Counted from the stretch's first letter, positions 7,172-16,043 are shown. The stretch is 26,789 nucleotides of DNA from Desulfobacterales bacterium (GCA_016735415.1 JAERRP010000699.1:1-26789); one strand, 5' to 3'. Translations and numbers: made by a program. Notes: generated by a model from the sequence alone, not told the origin.

Positions 7172-9607
7172 TCAGACCTTGCGTCGGGGGGCAGTTTTGC
7201 GCGGCGCGGGTTTGCGGACGGCTTTGCGTTTGGCGGCCGGTTTCAGGGCTACCGCCAGCACTTCGTCCATATGGCTGACCGGGATAAATATCAGCTTGCG
7301 TTTGACATTGGCAGGTATTTCCGACAACTCTTTACGGTTTTTTTCCGGAATGATGACCGTGTAGACGTTACCGCGCAGAGCCCCCATCGCCTTTTCCTTG
7401 AGGCCGCCGATGGGCAGTACCCGGCCGCGCAGTGTGATTTCGCCGGTCATGGCCACATCCTTGTCGACCGCCCGGTTGGTCAAGGCCGAAATCAGGGCCG
7501 TGGCCATGGCGATCCCGGCGGAGGGGCCGTCCTTGGGAATCGCGCCGGCCGGCGCGTGGATATGGATGTCGTAGCGATCGAAAAGGCGCCGCGGGATCTT
7601 GAGGCGTCTCTGGTGAGCTTTGGCATAGCTCAGGGCGGCACGGGCGGATTCCTGCATGACTTCCCCGAGTTGACCGGTCAGAATGAGTTCTCCCTTGCCC
7701 GGCATCAGGGTGGTTTCCACATAGAGCACTTCCCCGCCCACATGCGTCCAGGCCAGTCCGGTCACCAGGCCGACCTGGCTTTCCTCCTTGTCCATTTCAG
7801 GAATGTATTTGGGCGGCCCCAGAAAGTTGGTCAGGTTGCGGCGGGTGACACGACTGCTTTTGGTACGGCCCTCGGCGATCTTGCGCGCCACTTTGCGGCA
7901 GATCGCACCGATTTCCCGCTCCAGATTACGCAGGCCGGCCTCCTGGGTGTACTCGTTGATCATCAGATCAATCGCCCCCTCGCTGAAACGGATCCGTTTG
8001 GCGGACAATCCGTTTTCCTTGACCTGGCGGGGGATCAAATGGCGAAAGGCAATCTTGGCTTTCTCCTCTTGCATGTAGCCGGAAAGATGAATCACTTCCA
8101 TGCGGTCTAGAAGCGCACTCGGAATCGTATCCGTGAGATTGGCCGTCAAGATGAACATGACCCGCGAAAGGTCGAAGGACTGGTTCAGGTAATGGTCACT
8201 GAAGGCCCCGTTCTGTTCAGGGTCCAGGGCTTCCAGCAGGGCCGAGGAAGGATCACCGCGGAAGTCGGAGCCCAGCTTGTCGATCTCGTCCATCATGAAA
8301 ACGGGATTGTTCACCTGGCATTGTTTCAGCCCCTGAATGATCCGCCCGGGCAATGCGCCGATGTAAGTCCGGCGGTGCCCGCGGATTTCGGCCTCGTCGT
8401 GGATGCCCCCAAGCGAAAGACGAACGAATTTACGTTTCATGGCCTTGGCAATGGCCTGCCCCAGGGATGTTTTACCCACGCCCGGAGGCCCCACGAAGCA
8501 CAGGATCGGCCCTTTGGTCCGGGGGTTGAGTTTACGGACACTTAAATATTCAAGGATGCGGTCCTTGATCTTTTTAAGGCCGTAATGCTCGCGATCGAGC
8601 ATCTTGCGGGCAAATTCGATATCGAGCATGTCCCGGGTGGATTTACTCCAGGGCACTTCCACCATCCAGTCCAGATAAGTCCGGATGACGGTGGCTTCGG
8701 CCGAATCGGCATGCATCTGGTCCAGGCGGCGAAGTTGCTTGAGCGCTTCTTTCCGGGCCTCTTTCGGCATTCGGGCCTTGCTGATCTTGCCCTGGTACTC
8801 CTCGATTTCGCGGGTCTTGTCGTCGGCCTCGCCCAGCTCGCGATGAATGGCGCGCATTTGTTCGCGCAGGAAATAATCGCGCTGGTTCTTGGAAATCTCG
8901 TCTTTTACTTCAGACTGGATCTTGGCCTGGATCGATGACAGATTCATCTCGCGTGAAAGCAGTTCATTGACTTTCTTGAGACGCTCGACCGGGTCGACCA
9001 ATTCCAGGATTTCCTGGGATTCCCCGATTTTGAGCTTGAGGTTGGATGCCACCAGATCCGCCAGTTTGCCGGGGTCCTCGATACTTTCCAGGATGGTTTT
9101 GACATCCGTGGTCAACTCCCCCCGCAGGGCCAGAATCTTCTCGGAGTACTCACGCACATTGCGCATGAGCGCTTCGATCTCGATGTCGATATTTTCCATG
9201 GGCGATTCGTCGATGATCTCGAGCTTTACCCGGTAGAAACCGCTCTTGCGCACATAACGCTTGATGCGGGCTTTGGATACGCCCTGCACCAGCGTTTTGG
9301 CCCGTCCGTCCGGCAGCTTGAGCATCCGCAGAATGCGGCCCACCGTTCCCACTTCAAATATCTCGTCCGGTTGCGGATTCTCGGTGTTGGGATCCTTCTG
9401 GGTCGCCAGAAACAGGTAGCCGTCCTTACCGATCGATTCCTCCACCGCCCGAATCGACTTTTTGCGCCCGACGAAAAGCGGAAGCAGCATATCCGTAAAA
9501 ATAACCACGTCGCGCACCGGCATCAAGGGAAGAACACCGGGAATGACAGGGGTACCTTCCTCTTCGTCGATGATTGTGACCAGATCGTCCTTGTCCGTTT
9601 CAGCCAT
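7172..9607 (-). CDS. lon: ATP-dependent protease Lon (LonA)
   Basis: An 811-residue AAA+ serine protease that degrades damaged and regulatory proteins in the cytoplasm. Order: N-terminal substrate domain ([12 protein letters not shown]), coiled-coil region with [14 protein letters not shown]+ domain with Walker A GPPGVGKT at 373-380 and Walker B VFMMDEID, and the C-terminal protease domain with catalytic Ser696 (PKDGPSAG) and Lys739 (GGLKEK), exactly 43 residues apart as in E. coli. The last 28 or so residues are an unusual Lys/Arg/Ala/Pro-rich tail. A GTG at 9613 would add two residues, but AGGAG overlaps it; the ATG at 9607 has the correct spacing. First gene of the minus-strand housekeeping run. 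Confidence 0.97.
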   Translation of the reverse strand: MAETDKDDLVTIIDEEEGTPVIPGVLPLMPVRDVVIFTDMLLPLFVGRKKSIRAVEESIGKDGYLFLATQKDPNTENPQPDEIFEVGTVGRILRMLKLPDGRAKTLVQGVSKARIKRYVRKSGFYRVKLEIIDESPMENIDIEIEALMRNVREYSEKILALRGELTTDVKTILESIEDPGKLADLVASNLKLKIGESQEILELVDPVERLKKVNELLSREMNLSSIQAKIQSEVKDEISKNQRDYFLREQMRAIHRELGEADDKTREIEEYQGKISKARMPKEARKEALKQLRRLDQMHADSAEATVIRTYLDWMVEVPWSKSTRDMLDIEFARKMLDREHYGLKKIKDRILEYLSVRKLNPRTKGPILCFVGPPGVGKTSLGQAIAKAMKRKFVRLSLGGIHDEAEIRGHRRTYIGALPGRIIQGLKQCQVNNPVFMMDEIDKLGSDFRGDPSSALLEALDPEQNGAFSDHYLNQSFDLSRVMFILTANLTDTIPSALLDRMEVIHLSGYMQEEKAKIAFRHLIPRQVKENGLSAKRIRFSEGAIDLMINEYTQEAGLRNLEREIGAICRKVARKIAEGRTKSSRVTRRNLTNFLGPPKYIPEMDKEESQVGLVTGLAWTHVGGEVLYVETTLMPGKGELILTGQLGEVMQESARAALSYAKAHQRRLKIPRRLFDRYDIHIHAPAGAIPKDGPSAGIAMATALISALTNRAVDKDVAMTGEITLRGRVLPIGGLKEKAMGALRGNVYTVIIPEKNRKELSEIPANVKRKLIFIPVSHMDEVLAVALKPAAKRKAVRKPAPRKTAPRRKV

Positions 9608-9750
9608 AATCACTCCTGATTATTTCGTTTGCAAACCAGCCGCAACGCCGCCGCTGCGGAAACGGGTAAGCAATACTTATCATAAGGCCCTGCCAAGCCG
9701 TTGATGACGGGCAAATCGTACTGTCCGCGTGTGCGGATCCAGAACTAGCA

Positions 9751-9778
9751 AATATAAGACATGATAACGGAAATACAA
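9751..9778 (-). promoter_or_regulatory. Candidate sigma70-like promoter for lon
   Basis: On the minus strand TTGTAT, a 16-base spacer and TATATT (5 of 6 to the -10 consensus) lie about 145 bases upstream of the lon ATG. The -35 box is weak, so the call is tentative. Confidence 0.3.
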
Positions 9779-9790
9779 CATACCGCTTGA

Positions 9791-9919
9791 TTTTTTAGCC
9801 CTGCGCGCCTACTAATACGTTCGACGCAGCAGGCGTCCAATTGCTGCCCGAAGTTGTGCCGACAGCGGCAACTTCCGGTATTAGTTGCATGGCTGCGGGC
9901 TTAGGGCTCATGAAAAAAA
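9791..9919. repeat. Nested inverted-repeat element (structured RNA or MITE-like)
   Basis: Outer arms AGCCCT (9797-9802) and AGGGCT (9903-9908) are complementary and flanked by T6 on the left (9791-9796) and A7 on the right (9913-9919). Inside, ACTAATAC (9811-9818) pairs perfectly with GTATTAGT (9878-9885). Within that helix are two further hairpins: GACGC/GCGTC (9823-9837, 5-base loop) and GAAGTTG/CAACTTC (9850-9875, with an inner CCG/CGG). The result is a three-way-junction fold. The T-runs could serve as terminators on either strand. Confidence 0.5.
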
Positions 9920-10088
9920 TGACTTTGCATTTTAAGCGCCGATGCATTCCGCCGGGCGGCATTGCGCAAGCTCGGAATATATCGGATATCCCTGCCCGAC
10001 CCTCTTTGTAACGGCGGGCACCCCAGCACTGCTAATTGCGAACTTTTTTCTCGCGCGCCCTTAGGGCCGGTACGGAGATTGCGGAAGA

Positions 10089-10874
10089 ATGTCACCCAAC
10101 CAGATAATGAGCCTGTTCATATTGCTCGCCGGCGCCTGTGTGGGCAGTTTTCTGAATGTCTGCATCTATCGTCTTCCCGCCGGGCTTTCCATCGTTCATC
10201 CGCCCTCGGCCTGTCCGCAATGCAACCAGCCGATCCGCTTTTACGACAACATCCCCGTGCTCAGCTATATTCTTCTCCGCGGTCATTGCCGCTTCTGCGC
10301 GGCTGCCATTTCCATGCGCTATCCGCTCGTGGAGTTGATCACCGGTCTGGCGGCTCTGGCGGTCTTTCTCAAATACGGGTTATCGGTGGCCACGCCGATC
10401 TATTTCTTTTTCATCGCCGTTTTGATTGTTATCACCTTTATCGATATCGATCACCAGATCATACCGGACATCCTGTCCCTGCCGGGCATTCCGATCTTCT
10501 TTATCGCCGGCCTGTGGGTGGCGGAGACCACCTGGCTGGCGGCCCTGATCGGCATTGTGGCGGGCGCGGGCAGTCTACTCCTGGTCGCCCTGATCTACCG
10601 GCTGGTCACCGGCAGGGATGGCATGGGCATGGGTGATGTCAAGCTTCTGGCCATGATCGGTGCCCTGATCGGCTGGCAGGGGGTTATCTTCACCATTTTC
10701 TTTTCATCCGTGATCGGCACCTTGATTGGACTGATCCTGATGGTACGCTCCGGCGGAACCCTTAAGACCAAGCTGCCCTTCGGTCCTTTCCTGGCCCTGG
10801 GTGCCGTGGCTTATATATTCTACGGCCCGGAGTTGATTGATGCCTATCTGGGCCTGACCGGATCGTTCCGTTAG
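10089..10874 (+). CDS. pilD: Prepilin leader peptidase / N-methyltransferase
   Basis: A 261-residue polytopic membrane aspartyl protease that cleaves and N-methylates type IV prepilins and type II secretion pseudopilins. The N-terminal cytoplasmic domain has the two metal-binding cysteine pairs C42xxC45 and C67xxC70. The catalytic aspartates are in FIDIDHQIIPD (Asp119) and GMGMGDVK (Asp183). About seven or eight hydrophobic segments follow. GGAG lies 11 bases ahead of the ATG. No pilin or secretion gene adjoins it, as is common for pilD. The stop is followed immediately by the dispersed repeat at 10877. Confidence 0.95.
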   Translation: MSPNQIMSLFILLAGACVGSFLNVCIYRLPAGLSIVHPPSACPQCNQPIRFYDNIPVLSYILLRGHCRFCAAAISMRYPLVELITGLAALAVFLKYGLSVATPIYFFFIAVLIVITFIDIDHQIIPDILSLPGIPIFFIAGLWVAETTWLAALIGIVAGAGSLLLVALIYRLVTGRDGMGMGDVKLLAMIGALIGWQGVIFTIFFSSVIGTLIGLILMVRSGGTLKTKLPFGPFLALGAVAYIFYGPELIDAYLGLTGSFR

Positions 10875-10876
10875 GC

Positions 10877-10917
10877 TTGATGAACGCGTAAAAAGTCACA
10901 CTCCCGACGAATCCGTC
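10877..10917 (-). repeat. Dispersed repeat, copy 1
   Basis: Read on the minus strand it begins GACGGATTCG and ends CTTTTTACGCGTTCATCAA. The same ends, in the opposite orientation, occur at 24678-24751. It fills the pilD-phosphoesterase gap. Confidence 0.55.
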
Positions 10918-10939
10918 AAACTTGATGGGGACATGATCG

Positions 10940-11668
10940 ATGACCAGAATCGCCATCCTCTCCGACATTCACGGCAACTTCGATGCCTTAAAGGAAGTCC
11001 TCCAGGACATCGATGCCCTGGAAGTCCGTAAAATTTACAGCCTGGGCGACAACATCGGCTATGGCCCCGAACCGGAAGCGGTCATCCAGTGCCTGGAGGA
11101 ACGCGGCATTCCGTCTGTCCTGGGCAATCATGAACTGGCGGTAACCAATCCTTCCGAGTTGGACTGGTTCAATCCGGTGGCCAGGGAATCGCTGCTCAAA
11201 ACCGTTGAGATGCTCTCCCCGGCCGCCATCGAATTAATCCACCAGTTCCCCTATTGTCGGGTGGAAGAAGACTATCGGTTTGTACACGGATTTCCGCCGG
11301 ATTCGCCGGTGTTCTATCAGTTCCAGGCCTCCGACGATGATTTGGTCCAAATATTTACCGAATTGCCGGAATGGATTTGCTTCACCGGTCATACCCACTA
11401 TCCCGAAATCATCGAATACGCCGACGGACAGATCCAGAAACGTGCCTTGGGCCGCAACCCGCTGCAACTGAAAGCGGACGCCCGTTACCTCATAAACGTC
11501 GGCAGTGTCGGACAGCCGCGTGACGGCAACAACAATGCCAAATATGTTCTTTGGGATAAGGCGACCCTGACGGTCGAACTGCGCTTCATCCCCTACGATA
11601 TCGAATCCACCATTCAAAAAATCATGAAGGCCGGGCTTCCGGAAGCCCACGCGCTGCGTCTGCGCTGA
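10940..11668 (+). CDS. Calcineurin-like metallophosphoesterase (YfcE/MJ0936-like)
   Basis: A 242-residue dimetal phosphoesterase. All metal-binding motifs are present: SDIHGN (8-13), GDNIGYG, GNHE, and GHTHYP, followed by the family ending NVGSVGQPRDGN. Relatives hydrolyse phosphodiesters such as cyclic nucleotides, or phosphoproteins; the substrate here is unknown. GGGGA is 8-10 bases ahead of the ATG at 10940; another ATG seven bases upstream is out of frame. A decayed Ser/Thr kinase start lies 20 bases downstream, which hints that the ancestral pair was phosphatase plus kinase. Confidence 0.9.
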   Translation: MTRIAILSDIHGNFDALKEVLQDIDALEVRKIYSLGDNIGYGPEPEAVIQCLEERGIPSVLGNHELAVTNPSELDWFNPVARESLLKTVEMLSPAAIELIHQFPYCRVEEDYRFVHGFPPDSPVFYQFQASDDDLVQIFTELPEWICFTGHTHYPEIIEYADGQIQKRALGRNPLQLKADARYLINVGSVGQPRDGNNNAKYVLWDKATLTVELRFIPYDIESTIQKIMKAGLPEAHALRLR

Positions 11669-11687
11669 AGCCACCCATCGAAGCGCC

Positions 11688-11812
11688 ATAAAACGCATCG
11701 GCCCATACAAGGTGCAGGGCCTTCTGGGAAAAAGCGGCATGGGGCGGGTGTACAAGGTGGCCCATCCGATCATCGGCCGTATCTTCACACTCAAACAACT
11801 CGACCCGGCCGC
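11688..11812 (+). pseudogene. Remnant of a Ser/Thr protein kinase N-terminus
   Basis: The frame reads I-KRIGPYKVQGLLGKSGMGRVYKV followed by GRIFTLKQLDP. This is the kinase glycine-rich loop (GKSGMGRV, normally GxGGMGxV) and the strand with the ATP-binding Lys. Homology stops about 40 residues in, and the frame then runs into the rnf terminator. The first codon is ATA where ATG would be expected (M-KRIGPY is a common kinase start), consistent with loss of the start. A GTG at 11712 could start only inside the fold. No kinase C-lobe (HRD, DFG) exists downstream. It probably represents an ancestral kinase gene behind the phosphoesterase, removed by deletion. Confidence 0.7.
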
Positions 11813-11842
11813 GCCGCATTGTCATTCAGTCCCGGCGGCCAT

Positions 11843-11870
11843 AAAAAAAAGCAGGGGAAAAATCCCCTGC
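11843..11870 (-). terminator. Intrinsic terminator of the rnf operon
   Basis: On the minus strand a perfect 8-bp stem (GCAGGGGA / TCCCCTGC, AAAA-type loop) is followed directly by eight T residues, 35 bases after the rnfB stop. It is a textbook Rho-independent terminator. Confidence 0.92.
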
Positions 11871-11905
11871 CTTTCCAGATGTGAATATCAAGTCGTGCGG
11901 TGCGG

Positions 11906-12817
11906 TTAGCCCCACCATTCCATGTCGTCGGCGGTGGTGCGGAAATCGGCTTCGACCAGCTCGGGCATCACCATATCCTTGGTTTCTTCCAGGTGTTTGG
12001 CGCTGGGCTTGCCCACCAGCATGAGTCGCTTCTGGGGACACTTCTCAAAGGCTTTGTGCAGCTCCTCGGAATAATCCTGGCAGTAGGCGTCGTAATTGAT
12101 GGTGGAAAGATTGTCCTGAATCGTGAACAGACTGCAGGTCTTCGCACAAGCCTTGCAACCGATGCAGCCCACCTTGCAGACGTCTTTAACGGCCTTGCCG
12201 AAATCTTTGTTGGAACAAGCCACCGCCAGGACGCGCTCGAATTTAAAGGGTGTTATGGTGATGATATTGCGTGGGCAGGCATCGGCGCAGGCCCCGCAGC
12301 CGACACACTTGTCGTAGTCTACCGTGGCCAGGCCGTCCTGGACCTGGATGGCGTCGTAGTTGCAGACACGGGTGCAGTCGCCGTATCCCAGACAGCCATA
12401 AATGCAGCCCTGGACGCCCGAAACGATGTTGACGGCCGCGCAGGTCTTCTCCCCACGGTATTTGTGGCGTTGGAGTTTATCTTCGGTATGCGCACCGCAG
12501 TGTACAATGGGGCGATAGGGCCGCGTGTCGGTCAGCTCGACACCCATGATGCCGGCCACATCGGCCGCACAGCTCTCACCACCCACCGTGCATTTGTTGA
12601 CCGCTGCGCCGGAGCCCACAATGGCCTCGGCATAGTCGCTGCAGCCCACGAAACCGCACCCACCGCAGTTGGCGCCGGGTCGCGCTTCCATAATGGCCTC
12701 GACCCGTGGATCCACTTCCACGTAGAACTTACGGCTGGCCCACCCCAGAATATAGGTAAGGACCACCGCCATTGCCAGCAGGGTGCCGGCGGAAAGGCCT
12801 ACGGTTACAAAATTCAT
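11906..12817 (-). CDS. rnfB: Rnf complex subunit RnfB (iron-sulfur protein)
   Basis: A 303-residue iron-sulfur subunit that takes electrons from ferredoxin into the Rnf complex. An N-terminal membrane helix (about 5-27) is followed by the four-cysteine Fe-S domain, C51, C54, C59 and C76. Then come extra cysteines 107, 126, 138, 142, 148, 152 and two ferredoxin-type motifs: CVGCGACADAC at 171-181 and CIGCKACAKTC at 218-228. It is much longer and richer in clusters than E. coli RnfB (192 residues), as known for anaerobes using Rnf for energy conservation. It is last in the operon; a GGAGAG site precedes the ATG. The C-terminal 40 residues are acidic and unassigned. Confidence 0.95.
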   Translation of the reverse strand: MNFVTVGLSAGTLLAMAVVLTYILGWASRKFYVEVDPRVEAIMEARPGANCGGCGFVGCSDYAEAIVGSGAAVNKCTVGGESCAADVAGIMGVELTDTRPYRPIVHCGAHTEDKLQRHKYRGEKTCAAVNIVSGVQGCIYGCLGYGDCTRVCNYDAIQVQDGLATVDYDKCVGCGACADACPRNIITITPFKFERVLAVACSNKDFGKAVKDVCKVGCIGCKACAKTCSLFTIQDNLSTINYDAYCQDYSEELHKAFEKCPQKRLMLVGKPSAKHLEETKDMVMPELVEADFRTTADDMEWWG

Positions 12818-12859
12818 TCAACGCTCTCCATCAATTGGTTCAGCCGCTGGAAGGAAAAA

Positions 12860-13663
12860 TCAACTGTCGGATTTTTCCGCCGCGGGCGGCCTGGTTATCA
12901 ATCTGGTGGCCGTCAGGAAGCCTGACGGGCCCTCTTCGATGACCGCCGCCGGGGTTGTTGGCGCCTGGGGCGTAAGGGCTTTATTAAGCCCGCTGTCCAC
13001 ACCGGTAAACCCCATGAAGGCCAGGGCCATGATACCGGCAACGATCATCGTAATGGCGGCGCCCTTGAAGGGGGCGGGCACATCACACAAATCGAGTTCT
13101 TCCCGGATACCGGCCATGATCACGATGGCGATGGTGAAGCCCACACCCCCGAAGATGGCCAGCACAAGCGAGCGACCCAGATCCCAGGCCGCCGCCGGAT
13201 CGTCCACCCCCACGACGTTGCTCATGATGATCAGGCAGGCAAAGAGAATGGCGCAGTTGGTCGTGATCAACGGCAGATAAACGCCAAAACTCTTGTATAG
13301 CGGCGGGGAGAAATTGCGTACATACATCTCCACGAACTGCACCGAGGAAGAAATCGCCAGGATGTATACGATATAGCTCAGAATCGTCAGATCGATGCCG
13401 GCGGCCGTTTCCGTTGAGACGAAAAACCCGACGATCCAGCGCGACAGGGGTGCCCCCGGAACCAGCACGAAAGTGGTGATGGTCCAGCTGATAAAAGCGG
13501 CGATGGTGATTACGAAGGTCACCGCACAGCCCATCCCGAAGGCCATTTCGATGCGGCGGGATACCCCCACAAAGGGACAGATGCCCACGAAATAATGCAG
13601 CACGAAATTGTTGATCAGGGCTGCCCCGAGGGCGATCAGAATAATATCAACCAGGTAAGTCAT
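12860..13663 (-). CDS. rnfA: Rnf complex membrane subunit RnfA, with C-terminal extension
   Basis: A 267-residue integral membrane subunit of the ion-pumping Rnf complex. The start is the ATG at 13663 ([14 protein letters not shown]), 4 bases behind rnfE with a GAGGGA site; a longer frame would overlap rnfE. Cys29 (GICPFVG) and Cys137 (LITTNCAI) correspond to the residues that share a buried [2Fe-2S] cluster with RnfE. Homology with E. coli RnfA (193 residues) ends near residue 221 (LAFMGFTG). After that comes a tail of about 45 residues rich in Pro, Ala and Thr with a charged end. There is also a longer loop near residues 68-90. Confidence 0.93.
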   Translation of the reverse strand: MTYLVDIILIALGAALINNFVLHYFVGICPFVGVSRRIEMAFGMGCAVTFVITIAAFISWTITTFVLVPGAPLSRWIVGFFVSTETAAGIDLTILSYIVYILAISSSVQFVEMYVRNFSPPLYKSFGVYLPLITTNCAILFACLIIMSNVVGVDDPAAAWDLGRSLVLAIFGGVGFTIAIVIMAGIREELDLCDVPAPFKGAAITMIVAGIMALAFMGFTGVDSGLNKALTPQAPTTPAAVIEEGPSGFLTATRLITRPPAAEKSDS

Positions 13664-13667
13664 GTCG

Positions 13668-14297
13668 CTATCCCTCGTTTTCCACGGCTTTGGAAGATCG
13701 CACGGTCTCAAACCAGTTGACGAGCCCGATTAGAAGGCCGAAGGTCAGAAAAGCGCCCGGCGGCAGCGCCATTACGACCCAGTCCGGCCAGGCCGCCGGC
13801 AGAACCCGGATATCGAAAAACTTGCCGGTTCCCAGAATCTCACGCACCGCCGCAATGACCGAAAGGGCCAGACCGAAACCGATGGACTGACCGATGGCGT
13901 CCGCGCCGGCGGTGAAGACGGATTGTTTGGAGGCGCAGACCTCACAGCGGCAGATGATGATGCAGTTGACGATGATCAGCGGGATGTAAGGCCCCAGGGT
14001 CTTGCTCATCTGGTAAAGGTAGGCCGCCAGGAACCGGTCGGCGATGGTCACGAAGGTGGCGATCGTGAGGGTGAAGACCACGATCCGTAAATGCGGTTTG
14101 AGCAGGTTGCGAATCAGGCTGATCATGACATTGGCGCCGAACAGCACAAACAGCACCGCTCCCGCCATGGTAAGCGCCGATTTCATGTTGGCCGTGACCG
14201 CCAGGGTGGGGCAGAGTCCCAGCAGTTGCCGGAATACCGGGTTCTCGGGCAGAATACCCTGAATAAAGCGTTCGGATGCAGTGGGTTGATCAGCCAT
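13668..14297 (-). CDS. rnfE: Rnf complex membrane subunit RnfE
   Basis: A 209-residue membrane protein, homologous to NqrD and the partner of RnfA in the membrane core. Conserved segments include [11 protein letters not shown] and [13 protein letters not shown], whose cysteines complete the RnfA/RnfE iron-sulfur centre, and REILGTG. Six hydrophobic spans are visible. It starts 2 bases after the rnfG stop, with AGGA inside the end of rnfG, so translation is probably coupled. It ends 4 bases before rnfA. Confidence 0.95.
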   Translation of the reverse strand: MADQPTASERFIQGILPENPVFRQLLGLCPTLAVTANMKSALTMAGAVLFVLFGANVMISLIRNLLKPHLRIVVFTLTIATFVTIADRFLAAYLYQMSKTLGPYIPLIIVNCIIICRCEVCASKQSVFTAGADAIGQSIGFGLALSVIAAVREILGTGKFFDIRVLPAAWPDWVVMALPPGAFLTFGLLIGLVNWFETVRSSKAVENEG

Positions 14298-14299
14298 CT

Positions 14300-14932
14300 T
14301 TACTGTCCTTTGGCCTTGGCCGCCAGCGGCTGGCGCAGATCGGCCACAGTTGTGTTGATAATGTTCGTCACCGCCCTGGAGGAGATGGTTGCGCCGGTAA
14401 TGGCGTCGATTTCATTGGGCGCCGCGGATTGGCCCTTGACAGGCGCCAGAGGCTGGCTGGTGGACTTGTCCACAAACTGGCTGCGCCAGGCGTTTTCGAT
14501 AATCTTGTTGCCCAGGCCGGGGGTTTCCTTCTGGTCGAGGACGAACAGACCGGTGATCTTTTCCACCCGGGGGTCGAACCCGATCAAAATTTCGATCTTG
14601 TCGGCGTAACCCTGTCCCGTGGTTTTGGTCACCCAGCCCGCAAGGTGGCCGTCGGATTTGGTTTCGAAAACACTGTAACGCACAGTTCTACCGGCCTTTT
14701 CAACGCCGACCGAAAGCGAATTGATCTCCAGACCGCTTTGGGACAGTTCCTCGGCGTGGGCGGCCCCGAAAACCAGTTCGGGCACGCGCTCAAGCGTCTC
14801 GTTGAGTTTGTTGGCTTCGATGGTGGGGCCCAGCGTGATCTGAATGCCGGCCAGAAGCCCGCCGAAACAGAGCGCCAGGACCAGCACCAGCCAGGCCTGC
14901 GAGATAAAGTTGGGATTTCCTTTTTCAGTCAT
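14300..14932 (-). CDS. rnfG: Rnf complex subunit RnfG (covalent flavoprotein)
   Basis: A 210-residue subunit with one N-terminal membrane helix (about 14-33) and a periplasmic FMN-binding domain. The FMN attachment motif is DAITGATISSRAV, with FMN expected on the Thr of GAT by phosphoester linkage. GLGNKI and ITGLFVLDQKETPG are also typical. I chose the ATG at 14932 (MTEKGNPNF); the 29 extra residues of the longer frame overlap rnfD and look non-conserved. The AGGAG site is about 14 bases away, rather long, and the rnfD-rnfG gap of 76 bases is the second widest in the operon. Confidence 0.92.
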   Translation of the reverse strand: MTEKGNPNFISQAWLVLVLALCFGGLLAGIQITLGPTIEANKLNETLERVPELVFGAAHAEELSQSGLEINSLSVGVEKAGRTVRYSVFETKSDGHLAGWVTKTTGQGYADKIEILIGFDPRVEKITGLFVLDQKETPGLGNKIIENAWRSQFVDKSTSQPLAPVKGQSAAPNEIDAITGATISSRAVTNIINTTVADLRQPLAAKAKGQ

Positions 14933-15008
14933 GCCGCTTGTCGTCGCTCCTCTAATAATTCCGCTGTCAAAACATGTAACGCCGCTGTGGCCGTCCCCGC
15001 ACGCCGGT

Positions 15009-16001
15009 CTACCGGGCACCCAGCGGCCGCGGGATGGTCCAGCGATTGATCAAGGGTGTCAGGCAGTTCATCAGCAAGACGGCGAACATGACCCCTTCGG
15101 GATAACCACTGAAGATGCGCAGCAGCATGATGAAGGCGCCCACACCGATACCGAAAATAAATTTACCTTTGGGGGTCAGCGGGCTTGAAACCGGGTCGGT
15201 GGCGATAAAAAAAGCCCCGAACAGCAGGGAGCCGCCCAGGAGATGATGCAGTACCGTCCAGCCGGAATCCATATCGATCAGGTTGGCGATGCCCCCCAGA
15301 ACCACAGTCGCGCCGATCACCCCGGCCGGGATTTCCCAGGAGGAGGCCCGACGCAGGCAGAGGTAGAGCCCGCCGATCAGGCAGGCCAGGGCACTGGTTT
15401 CACCGAGCGAACCGTTGGTGAGGCCGAAAAACAGGGCGAACAGAGGCGTCACCGCACCGGTTTGCTTGAAGGTGTCCAGAGGGGTGGCCTGGGTGATGGC
15501 ATCCACACTGCTGCCGGCGTCCTGATAGCCGGAGGCGGCCAGAACACTGGCAAAAGCGATCATGACGAAAGCGCGCCCCACCATGGCCGGGTTGAAGATG
15601 TTCATGCCGACCCCGCCGAAAATCGCCTTGCCGATGCCGATGGCCACAAAGGAGGCGATGACGCCCACATACCAGGGCGCCGGGCCGGGCAGCGAGAGGG
15701 CCAGGATGATACCGGTCACCAGGGCCGAACAGTCCTTGAGGGGCAGCACCCGTCCGCGCATTTTGGTGAACAGGGCCTCGGCCGCCAGACAACTGATCAC
15801 GCAAATCGCAAGCTGCTTGACCGCATAGAGGCGAAACACGTAAAGGGCCATGAGAACGACCGGAACAAGGGCGATGACCACGTCCAGCATGATACGCTGG
15901 GTCGTCAGGGCTTGATTGGCCAGATGCGGCGAGGGTGAGACATGGATCACGGGCGTTGCTTTCTTGGTTTCCGATTCCATCGCTGAGCTGTTTTCCGTCA
16001 T
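15009..16001 (-). CDS. rnfD: Rnf complex membrane subunit RnfD (covalent flavoprotein)
   Basis: A 330-residue polytopic membrane subunit homologous to NqrB. It has about ten hydrophobic spans, the segment GGVGMNIFNPAMVGRAF, and the FMN-attachment motif DAITQATPLD (Thr of the AT pair; the common form is SGAT). Near the C terminus DPVSSPLTPKGK and FSGYPEGVMFA are typical. The ATG at 16001 (MTENSSAM) has CGGAAACC in front. The alternative ATG at 16037 lies inside a 14-base palindrome, which argues against it. A 93-base gap separates it from rnfC. Confidence 0.92.
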   Translation of the reverse strand: MTENSSAMESETKKATPVIHVSPSPHLANQALTTQRIMLDVVIALVPVVLMALYVFRLYAVKQLAICVISCLAAEALFTKMRGRVLPLKDCSALVTGIILALSLPGPAPWYVGVIASFVAIGIGKAIFGGVGMNIFNPAMVGRAFVMIAFASVLAASGYQDAGSSVDAITQATPLDTFKQTGAVTPLFALFFGLTNGSLGETSALACLIGGLYLCLRRASSWEIPAGVIGATVVLGGIANLIDMDSGWTVLHHLLGGSLLFGAFFIATDPVSSPLTPKGKFIFGIGVGAFIMLLRIFSGYPEGVMFAVLLMNCLTPLINRWTIPRPLGAR

Positions 16002-16029
16002 GGTTTCCGTTGATCTCGTTAAAAGGTTG

Positions 16030-16043
16030 CGGGGCATGCCCCG
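16030..16043 (-). repeat. Perfect palindrome between rnfC and rnfD
   Basis: CGGGGC-AT-GCCCCG, followed on the minus strand by CAACCTTTTAACG. It may be a processing or attenuation hairpin in the rnfC-rnfD junction. It contains an in-frame ATG that would extend rnfD by 12 residues. Confidence 0.45.

Larger units (their letters stand above)
9608..10088. other. 481-base non-coding region between lon and pilD
   Basis: No convincing gene is present. The lon-proximal half contains a candidate minus-strand promoter (9751-9778). The middle holds a nested inverted-repeat element (9791-9919). The pilD-proximal part contains another inverted pair, TGCCCG / CGGGCA (about 9993-10020), and the short palindrome GCCCTTAGGGC just before pilD, which repeats the CTTAGGGC core seen at the right end of the nested element. 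No sigma32 consensus was seen ahead of lon. Confidence 0.6.

Noticed and set aside
6371..8110. 579-codon plus-strand open frame opposite tsaB and lon
   Set aside because: It is antisense to two firmly identified genes and its His/Gly/Arg-rich product is typical of a shadow frame.
9901..10095. 64-codon minus-strand frame overlapping the pilD start
   Set aside because: It lies in the repeat-rich non-coding region, begins inside pilD, has no clear ribosome-binding site, and its Arg/Ser-rich product shows no domain. Probably a by-product of the repeats.
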